Shown here in pieces: positions 8,264-15,558 of a DNA stretch of 28,264 nucleotides. Position 1 is the stretch's first letter, and the number at the start of each line of letters is the position of its first letter. Source of the stretch: a virus; IMG/VR virus record IMGVR_UViG_3300020185_000201, positions 1 through 28,264 of that record. The stretch is one strand, 5' to 3'. Below the pieces are notes generated by a model. That model did no database searches. It worked only from the letters and a program-made list of their open reading frames with translations, and was not told where the DNA came from. The translations under genes were made by a program, and so were the position numbers.

Positions 8264-8811
8264 TAGCTACCCCACCTTACATCTGATTTGGTTTGTGTAG
8301 CATATTCTAAACCTCTATCACCTGAGTAGACTGATTGCTGTGATTCATCTGAATAGTGTCTACCTTTTGTTAAGTTCCAATTCGCCCAATGAGAAGCAAC
8401 ACTCATATTTAAAACACTGCTATCTACATTTTCTGTAATATTTACGTTTTTAATTTGACCAGTAAAGTAATTTATAGCACCTACTAATGTTTCGTTATCG
8501 TCAAAGTAAGCTACATACACATTTACAACTTTATCAGTAAAAGCACCAGTTCTTACAAGTTGTCTTACTTGATTAGTAACATTAGAAAAAGATAAGTTTA
8601 TATCATTGACTTGTAGTTGCCCTGTTTCAGTAGTTGTATCAACTGCTAAAAAAGAACCACCAGCTTCATAAGAATTAGAATCATAAGTAACATCTCTATA
8701 AAAATCAGTAAGTCTTATAACAGTAGATAGATTTAATTCTACAAGGAAAGCTGTTTTAGTTTGTTGAGCAGAAACTTGAGCTTGTAATGCTGTTGATAAA
8801 CTTCTTGGCAT
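8263..8811 (-). CDS. Tail-tip protein, DUF2163-like (GTA gp13-type)
   Basis: This 182-aa β-rich protein starts MPRSLSTALQAQVSAQQTKT, then FLVELNLSTVIRLTDFYRDV and SYEAGGSFLAVD. This layout matches the N-terminal part of DUF2163/BR0599-type tail hub proteins that follow the distal tail protein in gene transfer agents and siphoviruses. Near the C-terminus is an RHY-SDESQQ-Y-GDRGLEYA motif. The Cys residues that often mark the longer family members are not seen. It overlaps its neighbours by one base on each side. The role as an adaptor between distal tail ring and tip protein is inferred from order and weak similarity. Confidence 0.7.
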   Translation of the reverse strand: MPRSLSTALQAQVSAQQTKTAFLVELNLSTVIRLTDFYRDVTYDSNSYEAGGSFLAVDTTTETGQLQVNDINLSFSNVTNQVRQLVRTGAFTDKVVNVYVAYFDDNETLVGAINYFTGQIKNVNITENVDSSVLNMSVASHWANWNLTKGRHYSDESQQSVYSGDRGLEYATQTKSDVRWGS

Positions 8812-9410
8812 TACTCAATGACCTCTCTTACATCAAAAGAAATGTTGTAGAAACCACTTATGTCTGTGGTGTATCTAATTTCATCATTTGCAAGATATAC
8901 ATTAAAAAGTGGTTTATTCACTGTAACAGCTTCATTGTCAGAAACATTAGCAACTAAGTTAGGTTGTATGTTTACTGTAGCACTACCACCTGATGCAGTT
9001 ACTTCATCTTGCACCATATAAACCTTTGAATGACCTGCAAACTTAATTAAGTCACCTGCTCTTAATGCATGATTAGTATGTGAAAAACCATCCATGGGTA
9101 CAGCACTTGCACCTGCTGATGTTGCACCGTTAACAAGGATATCAGTTTCACTATGACTAGTTCCTTTGTTGTTTAAAGGTGCTGCAATAGTAAAGTTTTC
9201 AAAGCCACCCTTTTGCTTAGATAAAAAAGCAAATATTTCTTGAGCTTTTAATTGGTCAACTGGTGGCATCTGTACTGTAAAAGAAAAGTATTGTGCACCT
9301 ATTTGTCTTGCTGACTTTTTACCTGATAATGTTTGGTTAATAAGAACTGGTCTATTATCTGTAAAAACTAATGATCTGAAATTTGGGTCTGTTGGAAATT
9401 GTCCTGACAT
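8811..9410 (-). CDS. Distal tail / minor tail protein (gpM or GTA gp12 position)
   Basis: This 199-aa protein is encoded directly after the tape measure gene, the place of lambda gpM or GTA gp12 (DUF2460-like). The outer thirds look like a tail-tube-type β-fold: FSFTVQMPPVDQLKAQEIFAF at 40-65 and RYTTDISGFYNISFDVRE at the end. A central insertion (about 85-165, LRAGDLIKFAGHSKVYMVQD) reads like a small barrel. It is expected to form the ring joining the tail tube to the tip. I recognise the position and general fold rather than a specific family. Confidence 0.65.
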   Translation of the reverse strand: MSGQFPTDPNFRSLVFTDNRPVLINQTLSGKKSARQIGAQYFSFTVQMPPVDQLKAQEIFAFLSKQKGGFENFTIAAPLNNKGTSHSETDILVNGATSAGASAVPMDGFSHTNHALRAGDLIKFAGHSKVYMVQDEVTASGGSATVNIQPNLVANVSDNEAVTVNKPLFNVYLANDEIRYTTDISGFYNISFDVREVIE

Positions 9411-11146
9411 TATACGACCCCCATCTTGCCTTGAGTATTCATGGCATTGTTAATAATTGATGTTATAAGTCCTTTTCTTGATGTTAGTAACTGGTCAAAT
9501 CCAGCAGCATCAACTGTTGATATGTTGAAGTTTACTGTAGGTGCTGTTTGTGTTGAGTTGACACCTTTTAAATCTTGATTGCTAACAATTTGCCCACCTT
9601 GATTTGGTATAAACAATTCTCTTCCTGATTCTCCAACCATATAAGGCTTACCTGCGTTTACTGCACCACCTAATGCTTTTTTGCCAAATATTCCCTTAAA
9701 GAAGGATTCTACACCACCAGTCATAGGTGCTATTATTGCTTCTTGTAAAGCTATTCTTAACATTTGCTCTATTGCATAATTTGCAAAATCTTGAAATGCT
9801 AATTTACCATTCTTAAGACCTTCCACTAAAGTATCTTCAAACTTTTTCATTGTGTTAATTGTTAGATTATCAATAGCTAAATTAGTTGCACCTAAACTAT
9901 CTTTAAATTTTGACACACCTTCAGACATTTTCTTACCACCAACTGGGTCTTCATCTGTAATTTCTTTAACCTCAAGCTTGAAATCTTTAACCTTATCGAT
10001 CATTTCATCAAAACTTTTAATAAAAGCGTTATCCTCAGGATTTATACCTTCTAGCTGTTGCTGTATTCCTATTAGCTCATTTCTTAATTGTGTTAGCTCA
10101 TAATTTGCAAATGCATCTTCAGGGTCAAAATCAAGAGTGTTCTTCATCATTTTCTGAAGCATATTCGTGTATTCTTTTTGAGTCTCTTTAAATTCTGCTC
10201 TTAATTTTGCTTGTTCATCTGCCATTTCAGGAAAGATCATTTTTCCCACTCTAGTTTGTGAAAAATCAGCTATTTGTTTTTTTATGCCATTCATAAACTC
10301 AACAAAGCCTATAAATGCACTTCTCATAAATGTGAGAATGCCAACAGCTAAATCTTTACCAAAATCTTCGAAGGTAGTATCACCACCTTTCATATCAGCT
10401 AATATTATTTGCAGTTTTTTAGAAACATCTTCAAGAACTGGAATAAATGCAGCTGTTATGTTGGCTGATATTGCTGTAATTTGTTTTTTAAGTATATTTA
10501 TAGAATTAGCAAACATTTCAGCCTTTGCAATACTTTGTCTGCTTATAATAATTCCTAAATTTTCTGCTTCTTGTTCAAATTCTCTTAAACCATCAGCACC
10601 ATCTTTTAAAGTGTTAACTAAAGAAACACCTTCAGAATCAAAGAATTTAAAAGCTAATCTTACTTGCTCTGCTGAACTTGTTGTGTTTTGTATACCATCT
10701 GCAACATCAAACAAAACATCTCTAACGTCTCTTAAATTACCATTATTGTCAGTTAGTTGTATTCCTAGTTGCTCAAATGCCCTTTTGGATTCCCCCAAAC
10801 CCTGTGCAGCTTCTGCAGCTCTTCTTATAAATCTTTGCAGACCCATATCAAGAGCTTCTACTTTTACACCTGTTTGCTCTGCAGCAAATCTCATAGCTTG
10901 TAAGAATTCAACCTCTATGCCTAGCTTAGAAGCTGTTTTGCCTAGCTTATCCATAAAGTCAACATTGACTTTAACCAATGCAGCTAAAGCAGTTGCAGCA
11001 GCAGTTGCAGCCAATCCTATTTTTGCTACACCTTTAGTAGCCTTACCAGCTGCTGAGCCAACACCCTTAAGACCTTTGGTTACTTTATCAAAAGCAGCCT
11101 TAGTAGAGTCTATTGCTTTAATTCGTATTTTATAATCAGTTGCCAT
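9410..11146 (-). CDS. Tail tape measure protein
   Basis: This 578-aa protein sets tail length and is threaded through the tube. The start is basic, Gly/Lys-rich (AFDKVTKGLKGVGSAAGKAT), followed by an Ala-rich hydrophobic stretch (about 45-60) and long helices (DKLGKTASKLGIEVEFLQAM, MGLQRFIRRAAEAAQGLGES). The C-terminus has the common tape-measure ending GGAVNAGKPYMVGESGRELFIP. At the usual ~0.15 nm per residue the tail would be near 85-90 nm, short for a siphovirus. It follows the G/GT chaperone region, whose frameshifted frame overlaps its first 11 bases. Confidence 0.9.
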   Translation of the reverse strand: MATDYKIRIKAIDSTKAAFDKVTKGLKGVGSAAGKATKGVAKIGLAATAAATALAALVKVNVDFMDKLGKTASKLGIEVEFLQAMRFAAEQTGVKVEALDMGLQRFIRRAAEAAQGLGESKRAFEQLGIQLTDNNGNLRDVRDVLFDVADGIQNTTSSAEQVRLAFKFFDSEGVSLVNTLKDGADGLREFEQEAENLGIIISRQSIAKAEMFANSINILKKQITAISANITAAFIPVLEDVSKKLQIILADMKGGDTTFEDFGKDLAVGILTFMRSAFIGFVEFMNGIKKQIADFSQTRVGKMIFPEMADEQAKLRAEFKETQKEYTNMLQKMMKNTLDFDPEDAFANYELTQLRNELIGIQQQLEGINPEDNAFIKSFDEMIDKVKDFKLEVKEITDEDPVGGKKMSEGVSKFKDSLGATNLAIDNLTINTMKKFEDTLVEGLKNGKLAFQDFANYAIEQMLRIALQEAIIAPMTGGVESFFKGIFGKKALGGAVNAGKPYMVGESGRELFIPNQGGQIVSNQDLKGVNSTQTAPTVNFNISTVDAAGFDQLLTSRKGLITSIINNAMNTQGKMGVV

Positions 11147-11620
11147 GTTTTCTCTTCTCTTCAGATAGCTCTAGATAAGCTATCCATCCTTGATATTCGT
11201 GGACACTAATTTCTTGGAGTTCTTGTAAAGTCTTTCCAAGTTTTTCAGCTAGTGCATATTGCACATATAAATTAGTATCCTTTATTAGTTTTTTTTCGTT
11301 TCCTCTATAGTCTCTTGACCCATGATTTGTGTAGCAACACCAACTAATATCTCTCTATCAACACTATTTAATAAGGCATTTTTATCACCTAAATCAAATA
11401 ACTTGTCTCCATTTGCATCTAATGCTTTGTATATAAGAACATAAGCCATCATTGTTAGATCATCTTCTTTACTCATTTTATAAAGTTTAGAAGTTTCAGC
11501 TAACGTTAATGGCTTACTAAATATCTTAAGGGGTTTATCATCCTCACCCCATTCAGGCACCTCGATTACTTTTACATCTTGCTCTGCAAAATGCTTTTTA
11601 GCGTTATCTATTACTGACAT
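11136..11620 (-). CDS. Tail assembly chaperone, -1 frameshifted long form (gpGT-like)
   Basis: A -1 shift at 11288-11294 joins the 111-aa short form to 50 further codons ending at TGA 11136-11138, giving about 161 aa. The extension begins LIKDTNLYVQYALAEKLG and continues KTLQELQEISVHEYQGW and IAYLELSEEK. This L-A-x-x-L-G-x-(T)-L-x-E-L-x-x-(I/M)-S-x-x-E-(Y/F)-x-x-W-x-A-Y pattern is that of GT-type chaperone T segments. The extension has no start codon of its own in a sensible place, fills a gap otherwise without a gene, and overlaps the tape measure start by 11 bases. The shift is inferred from sequence; the ratio of the two forms is unknown. Confidence 0.85.
11285..11620 (-). CDS. Tail assembly chaperone, short form (gpG-like)
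   Basis: This 111-aa protein lies between the tail tube and tape measure genes, the position of lambda gene G. It starts MSVIDNAKKHFAEQDVKVIE, continues with a PLTLAETSKLYKMSKEDD helical segment common in tail chaperones, and ends in TIEETKKN. It is predicted to coat the tape measure protein before tube assembly. Its last codons contain a run of eight A that forms the slippery site for the longer form. The unframeshifted product stops at TAA 11285-11287. Confidence 0.8.
   Translation of the reverse strand: MSVIDNAKKHFAEQDVKVIEVPEWGEDDKPLKIFSKPLTLAETSKLYKMSKEDDLTMMAYVLIYKALDANGDKLFDLGDKNALLNSVDREILVGVATQIMGQETIEETKKN
11288..11294 (-). promoter_or_regulatory. Slippery heptamer A_AAA_AAC for -1 frameshifting
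   Basis: In the zero frame the codons are ACG AAA AAA AAC TAA. The heptamer A AAA AAC fits X_XXY_YYZ exactly, and both tRNAs can re-pair on AAA after slipping back one base. The zero-frame stop is the very next codon, which favours pausing. I did not identify a clear downstream pseudoknot. Confidence 0.82.
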
Positions 11621-11624
11621 CGTA

Positions 11625-12011
11625 CTATGCTGTTGCTAGTGTAAGAGCAGATTTACCTTGTACAGATATAGATGCTTCAACCATACCATCGAATGATGAT
11701 GAAACACTTAAACCAGTAACAATAGCTGTACCTGTGTAATACTTATCACCAGTATCAGCTCCCTCAACATAGAACTTTAAAGTAACTTCTGTGCTAGGCT
11801 GTAATGCTTGTTGTGCTGTATCTGATTCATCCCAAAAAACATCTATGCTTCCTGAGAAAGAGGTTAAACTTGGTAGATAGTCTCTAAAACCATCACCCAT
11901 AGTTGTTACCTCAATAGTATCAGAAGTTTCCTCAACAGAATAAGACTTAATTTCAGCTATTGCATCTGTTCCTACATGAACAGTACCTTCACTTCCTTTA
12001 TGTATCGCCAT
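11625..12011 (-). CDS. Major tail tube protein
   Basis: This 128-aa β-rich protein builds the tail tube. It starts MAIHKGSEGTVHVGTDAIAE, followed by SYSVEETSDTIEVTTMGD, the strand and loop pattern of lambda gpV/GTA-type tube proteins. A FSGSIDVFWDESD strand and an ATP-free VSSSFDGMVEASISVQGK ending follow. No Ig-like extension is present, so this is the minimal tube fold. It is encoded between the terminator region and the G/GT chaperone, the canonical order. Its start overlaps the 3' end of a 56-aa gene. Confidence 0.88.
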   Translation of the reverse strand: MAIHKGSEGTVHVGTDAIAEIKSYSVEETSDTIEVTTMGDGFRDYLPSLTSFSGSIDVFWDESDTAQQALQPSTEVTLKFYVEGADTGDKYYTGTAIVTGLSVSSSFDGMVEASISVQGKSALTLATA

Positions 12012-12168
12012 TTTCTTTTACCTCGTCTTTCGACTTTTTCTTGGAAGAAGGTTTAATTTTGTCTTGCGACTGGATTGCTTCTTCCTTCCAACCCATATTC
12101 TTAAATGACTCAACTTTTGATGGTTGAGCTATTACTGAATTTTTACCATTTGGACTAATTAATTTCAT
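11998..12168 (-). CDS. Small basic protein between tail terminator and tube genes
   Basis: This 56-aa ORF starts MKLISPNGKNSVIAQPSKVE. The ordered first half (FKNMGWKEE) is followed by a Lys/Ser-rich tail (PSSKKKSKDEVKENGDT). GGAG lies 6 bases before the ATG, and the gene ends inside the tube gene start, so it is well tied into the operon. It resembles the small Lys-rich proteins seen in head-tail regions of marine phages, including in layout the 87-aa protein at 13378-13641. No function is assigned. Confidence 0.7.
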   Translation of the reverse strand: MKLISPNGKNSVIAQPSKVESFKNMGWKEEAIQSQDKIKPSSKKKSKDEVKENGDT

Positions 12169-12180
12169 AATTATCTCCTA

Positions 12181-12627
12181 TTATACTGCCACATCAGGAT
12201 TTTTTTCCTTGACATAGTAATTACTTATAAAGGTTAGAGAAACAAAACCAAGTGGCTTCTCACCTTCCGCGTTAAAACTTATTTCAGTTGATTCAATAAA
12301 TGTATCTTTAGCTAAACCACCTAACGTTCTATCAGCAGCTATAGCTTCTTCAACTTCTTTGCTTATTGTATCAATAGTATCATCAAAATTGCTTGTTGCT
12401 TTTGCATATCCCTCAACAACAACTGATAATTCTCTACTCATAACTCTATCAGTACCTATAACAATTGGCTCTGATGTTTCTGACTTTGTGTATATAACTA
12501 ATGCTGGTAGTTTAGAATTTTCTATAGGATAGACTCTTGATTCATAAACATTGGAACCAGTTGTGGATAAACCAGTTAAATTAGTACCAAAATATTCTCT
12601 TATTTGTTGTCTAATATGATTTGCCAT
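12181..12627 (-). CDS. Tail terminator (gpU-like)
   Basis: This 148-aa protein is predicted to cap the tail tube and join it to the head. It starts with a helix (MANHIRQQIREYFGTNLTGL), then has the typical SRVYPIENSKLPALVIYTKS strand-loop-strand in which P-x-L-P-x-(I/L)-x-V-Y-T is the family hallmark. RELSVVVEGYAKA, an acidic helix and a final strand (FVSLTFISNYYV) follow. The order FII-like, U-like, tube protein matches lambda. A one-base TAATG overlap links it to the upstream gene. Confidence 0.82.
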   Translation of the reverse strand: MANHIRQQIREYFGTNLTGLSTTGSNVYESRVYPIENSKLPALVIYTKSETSEPIVIGTDRVMSRELSVVVEGYAKATSNFDDTIDTISKEVEEAIAADRTLGGLAKDTFIESTEISFNAEGEKPLGFVSLTFISNYYVKEKNPDVAV

Positions 12628-12977
12628 TATGTTTCCTCTAACATTAGTGCTGTAAGACCTGTTCTGTCTTTTTGCACATCAATTATAGTATAGTTTTGTG
12701 CAGCTTTTAATATATCACCTTCAACAGTTGTAGTTGCACTTGCATTTAACAAATCACCTTGAGAAACATTTGGAACATCTATGCTTCTGCAATATGCAAT
12801 AGGTTTAGTGGCTTCAACACCAATACCTGCATCTTGTTCTACATACTCTCTATTTAAAATAATTTTTATAGCTGTAGATACGCCACTTCTTATATATGTA
12901 GCTGCAATAGCATGACCAAAATCAACATCAAAATAAGCCAACATATCTTCTTCAGTCTCTAACATATACTGTGACAT
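12627..12977 (-). CDS. Head-tail stopper-like protein 2 (gpFII-like)
   Basis: This 116-aa β-barrel-type protein has the pattern IKIILNREYVEQ, YCRSIDVPNVSQGDLL, YTIIDVQKDRTGLTALMLEE. The upstream neighbour at 12977-13378 has the same pattern, and both resemble gpFII/head-completion proteins. The final D-x-T-G-L-x-x-(V/L)-(M/V)-L-E-E strand is shared by both. It is expected at the head-tail junction, either as stopper or as a second ring. One-base overlaps link it to both neighbours. Confidence 0.68.
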   Translation of the reverse strand: MSQYMLETEEDMLAYFDVDFGHAIAATYIRSGVSTAIKIILNREYVEQDAGIGVEATKPIAYCRSIDVPNVSQGDLLNASATTTVEGDILKAAQNYTIIDVQKDRTGLTALMLEET

Positions 12978-13378
12978 TATTGTTCCTCTAAAACTACTTC
13001 AATTAGACCTGTATTATCAGGCATTACTGTTTTTATTAAAAATAATGTTTGTGGTACAAGTGTATTACCATTATTAGTAGTTATGGCATTTACTTGTATT
13101 TTGTCACCATGATTTATATATGGTGCATCTGTGGCTTTGATAATTGCTCTTGGTTGATAGCCATCTACTGGCACTGTGCCACTTGCAATACTAAAGTATT
13201 CTTGATCTATAATTATATTTATAGGATAAGCATCACCAGTATCTATATCAAACCAAGTGTCTATAAGTCCTGTTCTAGCATCCCATAAAGTAGTTTGTGT
13301 TTCAAAGAATGTAGCAGACACCCCATGAGCGTTAGGGTCTACATAAGAGTTAAAATCTGCTGAACTCTCAATAGGCAT
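12977..13378 (-). CDS. Head-tail stopper-like protein 1 (gpFII-like paralogue)
   Basis: This 133-aa protein has the pattern INIIIDQEYFS, PRAIIKATDAPYINHGDKIQ, FLIKTVMPDNTGLIEVVLEE. It aligns by eye along its length with the next gene, so the pair looks like a tandem duplication with diverged N-termini (here SYVDPNAHGVSATFFETQ). By lambda order one of the two should be the stopper that seals DNA in the filled head. What the second does is not clear from sequence. Confidence 0.68.
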   Translation of the reverse strand: MPIESSADFNSYVDPNAHGVSATFFETQTTLWDARTGLIDTWFDIDTGDAYPINIIIDQEYFSIASGTVPVDGYQPRAIIKATDAPYINHGDKIQVNAITTNNGNTLVPQTLFLIKTVMPDNTGLIEVVLEEQ

Positions 13379-13641
13379 TATTTTTTAGCTCTTTTCTTTA
13401 CTGCTTTAGTTTCAGATTTTTTTAAGCCTACACTTCTATTTGTTTTCTTTGCTTTTGGCTTTTCTTTGTATAGTTCTGCTTTTTTATTAGCTACAAGATC
13501 AAAACCTTGAGCTTGGTCTAATTCAACAACATCACCAACATATACTCTTTGTTTGTTTGCAACTGTATCTCTTAAAATTAGATATTTATGCTTTTCAATA
13601 GAGGTGGGGCTTTTAACCCCACCATTTTCTGTAGTCAACAT
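13378..13641 (-). CDS. Small basic protein after capsid gene
   Basis: This 87-aa protein has a compact N-terminal part with the motif RVYVGDVVELDQAQGFDLVA, resembling small phage proteins with a V-G-D-x-V-E-L-D-x-x-x-A-x-x-L-(I/V)-x-x-x-K-A motif found after capsid genes (DUF7210/7302-like). The C-terminus is very basic (KPKAKKTNRS, KKRAKK). By position it corresponds to lambda FI, but I see no sequence support for that function. The first codons include a 7-bp inverted repeat at 13603-13623. Confidence 0.68.
   Translation of the reverse strand: MLTTENGGVKSPTSIEKHKYLILRDTVANKQRVYVGDVVELDQAQGFDLVANKKAELYKEKPKAKKTNRSVGLKKSETKAVKKRAKK
13603..13623 (-). other. Inverted repeat / hairpin just after capsid gene stop
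   Basis: GGTGGGG and CCCCACC form a perfect 7-bp GC-rich stem around a 7-base loop, in a region that is otherwise AT-rich. It lies in the first codons of the 87-aa gene, about 20 bases after the capsid stop codon. No U-run follows, so it is not a standard terminator. It could stabilise the 3' end of capsid mRNA or lower expression of downstream genes. Confidence 0.55.
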
Positions 13642-14885
13642 TAAGCGTCTTTACCTAAACAGAATGATACTGCATTTCTTACAGCAACATCTATCATTTG
13701 AATACCAACAACTCTTACAGTACCTTTAGAAGAATTCGTGTATGGGTCTACGATTATATCGAGACCACCAAAGAATCCAATCAATAGGTCTGAGAAGTTA
13801 CCAAAGTAATGATCACCTGAAGTAGGTTGGTTAGAAACAACAACACCATAGTTGTTAATTCTTCCGTCTCTATCTACAACAAACTGAGCAGTGCCTGTAG
13901 CCTTTTCAGTTGTTTTTAGTGAACCATAATCATCAGCTCTCATAATGTATGACAAGTTACCTAGTAATGCATTATCTACAGCAACTTGGCTTTCCATATT
14001 TACTGTTTCAGCCCATGTAGGGTTAGCAGCAGCAAATGTTACAGTGTTAATACCTGTAGTATTTTTAATACCAGTTGGATTGCCTGAAGTTCCTGTGCCT
14101 TCTAATGCACCTGAATCAATAGCTAAAGCCATGCTTTGTGCTATGTCATTTCTGATAAGATTCTCAACGTCTAAAGAGCTTTGTGTTAAAAGTTGTCTAG
14201 TGACATCTGTAAAACAACCTAAGGTCTTAGGTGACATTGTGACACTACCAATAGTCATGTCTGACTCAGCAACAGCAGTTCCTTCGCTTGATACGAAAGC
14301 AGCAGTTGATGCAGCAGTTTTCTTCGGTATTTTTACGTCACCCTGTAATCCACGTAATAATGTGGCTCCAGCTGACATAACAGAAGAAGAGTTTCTTAAT
14401 GCATCAATAAAGTCTCCACCTCTGAAGTCTTGACCTACCGCACCAGCATCATCAGTTGTATTCAACTCTCTTTGATTCCATTCCCTTAATACTTCAGGTG
14501 GTAACATAAGACCCTGAGAGTTTCTACCATATGCTTCAGAAGCAGCAGCTGAACATTCAAATTCAAATTCTGCAGCTCTTTGAGCAGCTCTGTCTGAAGG
14601 GTTAGCTAGTGCATTAATTCCTCTCACTAGGCTAAATCTCTTCATTTCTTTTTTGCTTAAACCGATGTCTTTTGGAGTTTCTAGTGGTTGGCTTGCGATA
14701 GTAGCAAGTAATTCACCTCTAAATTCTTCAATTGTTTTCTGTTCGGCTACAGCTTTTGCAGCTAAGTCTTTCTGATTGTGTCTTTCGCCTAATTTATTGA
14801 TCTCTATTGAGTTTCTTTTTAATTCAGCTTTGACTTCTTCAGCAGATTCAGCTCTTACGTTGTCTAAATTGACTTCGTTTTCCAT
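13641..14885 (-). CDS. Major capsid protein from internal start within fusion gene
   Basis: A perfect AAGGAG stands 6 bases before an in-frame ATG at 14885 (MENEVNLDNVRAESAEEVKA), among the best ribosome binding sites in the window. Translation from here gives a 414-aa capsid protein without the protease. It begins at the Δ/scaffold domain, as HK97 gp5 does. This would supply hundreds of capsid subunits per few protease copies. The start is inferred from the site and from domain boundaries; whether the full-length fusion is also made is not shown by sequence alone. Confidence 0.75.
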   Translation of the reverse strand: MENEVNLDNVRAESAEEVKAELKRNSIEINKLGERHNQKDLAAKAVAEQKTIEEFRGELLATIASQPLETPKDIGLSKKEMKRFSLVRGINALANPSDRAAQRAAEFEFECSAAASEAYGRNSQGLMLPPEVLREWNQRELNTTDDAGAVGQDFRGGDFIDALRNSSSVMSAGATLLRGLQGDVKIPKKTAASTAAFVSSEGTAVAESDMTIGSVTMSPKTLGCFTDVTRQLLTQSSLDVENLIRNDIAQSMALAIDSGALEGTGTSGNPTGIKNTTGINTVTFAAANPTWAETVNMESQVAVDNALLGNLSYIMRADDYGSLKTTEKATGTAQFVVDRDGRINNYGVVVSNQPTSGDHYFGNFSDLLIGFFGGLDIIVDPYTNSSKGTVRVVGIQMIDVAVRNAVSFCLGKDA

Positions 14886-15542
14886 TTTTATCTCCTTGAA
14901 AGATTGAGAACGTCCAACTCCTACAAGTCTGCTTTGATCTGCTGGTACTGACACGCTGGATACTTCCATCGGTGACCAAGCAGCTCTATATGCAACCTCT
15001 TTAGAGTCTTTTATCCTCATTAATTTATTTACACGGTATCCGACTGAAATATTCATCCTTATACCGTCCTTTACGTCTTCAAACACTTCTGAAGCAAGCT
15101 GACTCTTACCGAATCGAACTACTGCAATTGTCCTCTTAGCAGTTTCATCTAGTCTGAAATCTTCTATAACACCTATTTGCTTGCTCATATCATGGTCAAG
15201 TAGTAATGGTGCACGTCCGCTATTAATAAATTCCATATTAATATCGTCCGCTTTATGACTTAATATTTCTAAACCAAATGATCTCTCAACTGGCTCTTCT
15301 GAAGATACGCCTATTCTTACAGTCCTTGTATCTTCATCTATAAATTTTGCTCTTGAAAGGTCAATGTTTCTATATCTTATAGGCATGTCTACAACCTTTC
15401 TTTCATCTTCAGGCTCTTCATAGTTTTCTTCTTCTATGATTTCTTCTTCAACCTCTTCGCCTTCATGTTTAGCATACTCAATAACAACAGATTCATCTGT
15501 TTCGCTTACATTTAAAATATGTCTATCTTCTTTATTTTCCAT
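13641..15542 (-). CDS. Prohead protease fused to HK97-type major capsid protein
   Basis: This single 633-aa frame joins two proteins that are separate genes in HK97. Residues 1-50 are a very acidic leader. Residues about 51-210 are an S78-type prohead protease with candidate catalytic His117 (LLLDHD), Ser166 (NISVGY) and Glu193 (SPMEVSSVSVPAD). Residues 220-633 are the capsid protein: a helical scaffold-like Δ domain, then the HK97 fold (RELNTTDDAGAVGQ, LTQSSLDVENLIRNDIAQSM, GALEGTGTSGNPTG, SYIMRADDYGSLK). The start at 15542 follows GAGGAT 16 bases after the portal stop; longer in-frame starts lie inside portal. Protease cleavage would mature the shell and remove the leader and Δ domain. Confidence 0.85.
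   Translation of the reverse strand: MENKEDRHILNVSETDESVVIEYAKHEGEEVEEEIIEEENYEEPEDERKVVDMPIRYRNIDLSRAKFIDEDTRTVRIGVSSEEPVERSFGLEILSHKADDINMEFINSGRAPLLLDHDMSKQIGVIEDFRLDETAKRTIAVVRFGKSQLASEVFEDVKDGIRMNISVGYRVNKLMRIKDSKEVAYRAAWSPMEVSSVSVPADQSRLVGVGRSQSFKEIKMENEVNLDNVRAESAEEVKAELKRNSIEINKLGERHNQKDLAAKAVAEQKTIEEFRGELLATIASQPLETPKDIGLSKKEMKRFSLVRGINALANPSDRAAQRAAEFEFECSAAASEAYGRNSQGLMLPPEVLREWNQRELNTTDDAGAVGQDFRGGDFIDALRNSSSVMSAGATLLRGLQGDVKIPKKTAASTAAFVSSEGTAVAESDMTIGSVTMSPKTLGCFTDVTRQLLTQSSLDVENLIRNDIAQSMALAIDSGALEGTGTSGNPTGIKNTTGINTVTFAAANPTWAETVNMESQVAVDNALLGNLSYIMRADDYGSLKTTEKATGTAQFVVDRDGRINNYGVVVSNQPTSGDHYFGNFSDLLIGFFGGLDIIVDPYTNSSKGTVRVVGIQMIDVAVRNAVSFCLGKDA
14892..14897 (-). promoter_or_regulatory. 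Strong internal ribosome binding site for capsid protein
   Basis: AAGGAG lies inside the protease-capsid frame, 6 bases before the ATG at 14885. It falls exactly at the protease/capsid domain boundary. Confidence 0.75.
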
Positions 15543-15558
15543 AATTTTATCCTCTTTT

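Noticed and set aside
10284-11135. Long plus-strand ORF (283 codons) opposite the tape measure gene
   Set aside because: It is the antisense shadow of a helical, Ala/Lys-rich coding sequence. Its composition is Ser/Leu/Pro/Cys-rich low complexity, and it has no start context or family resemblance.
13945-14433. Plus-strand ORF (162 codons) opposite the capsid gene
   Set aside because: It lies entirely antisense to a confidently identified capsid protein and has no motif.
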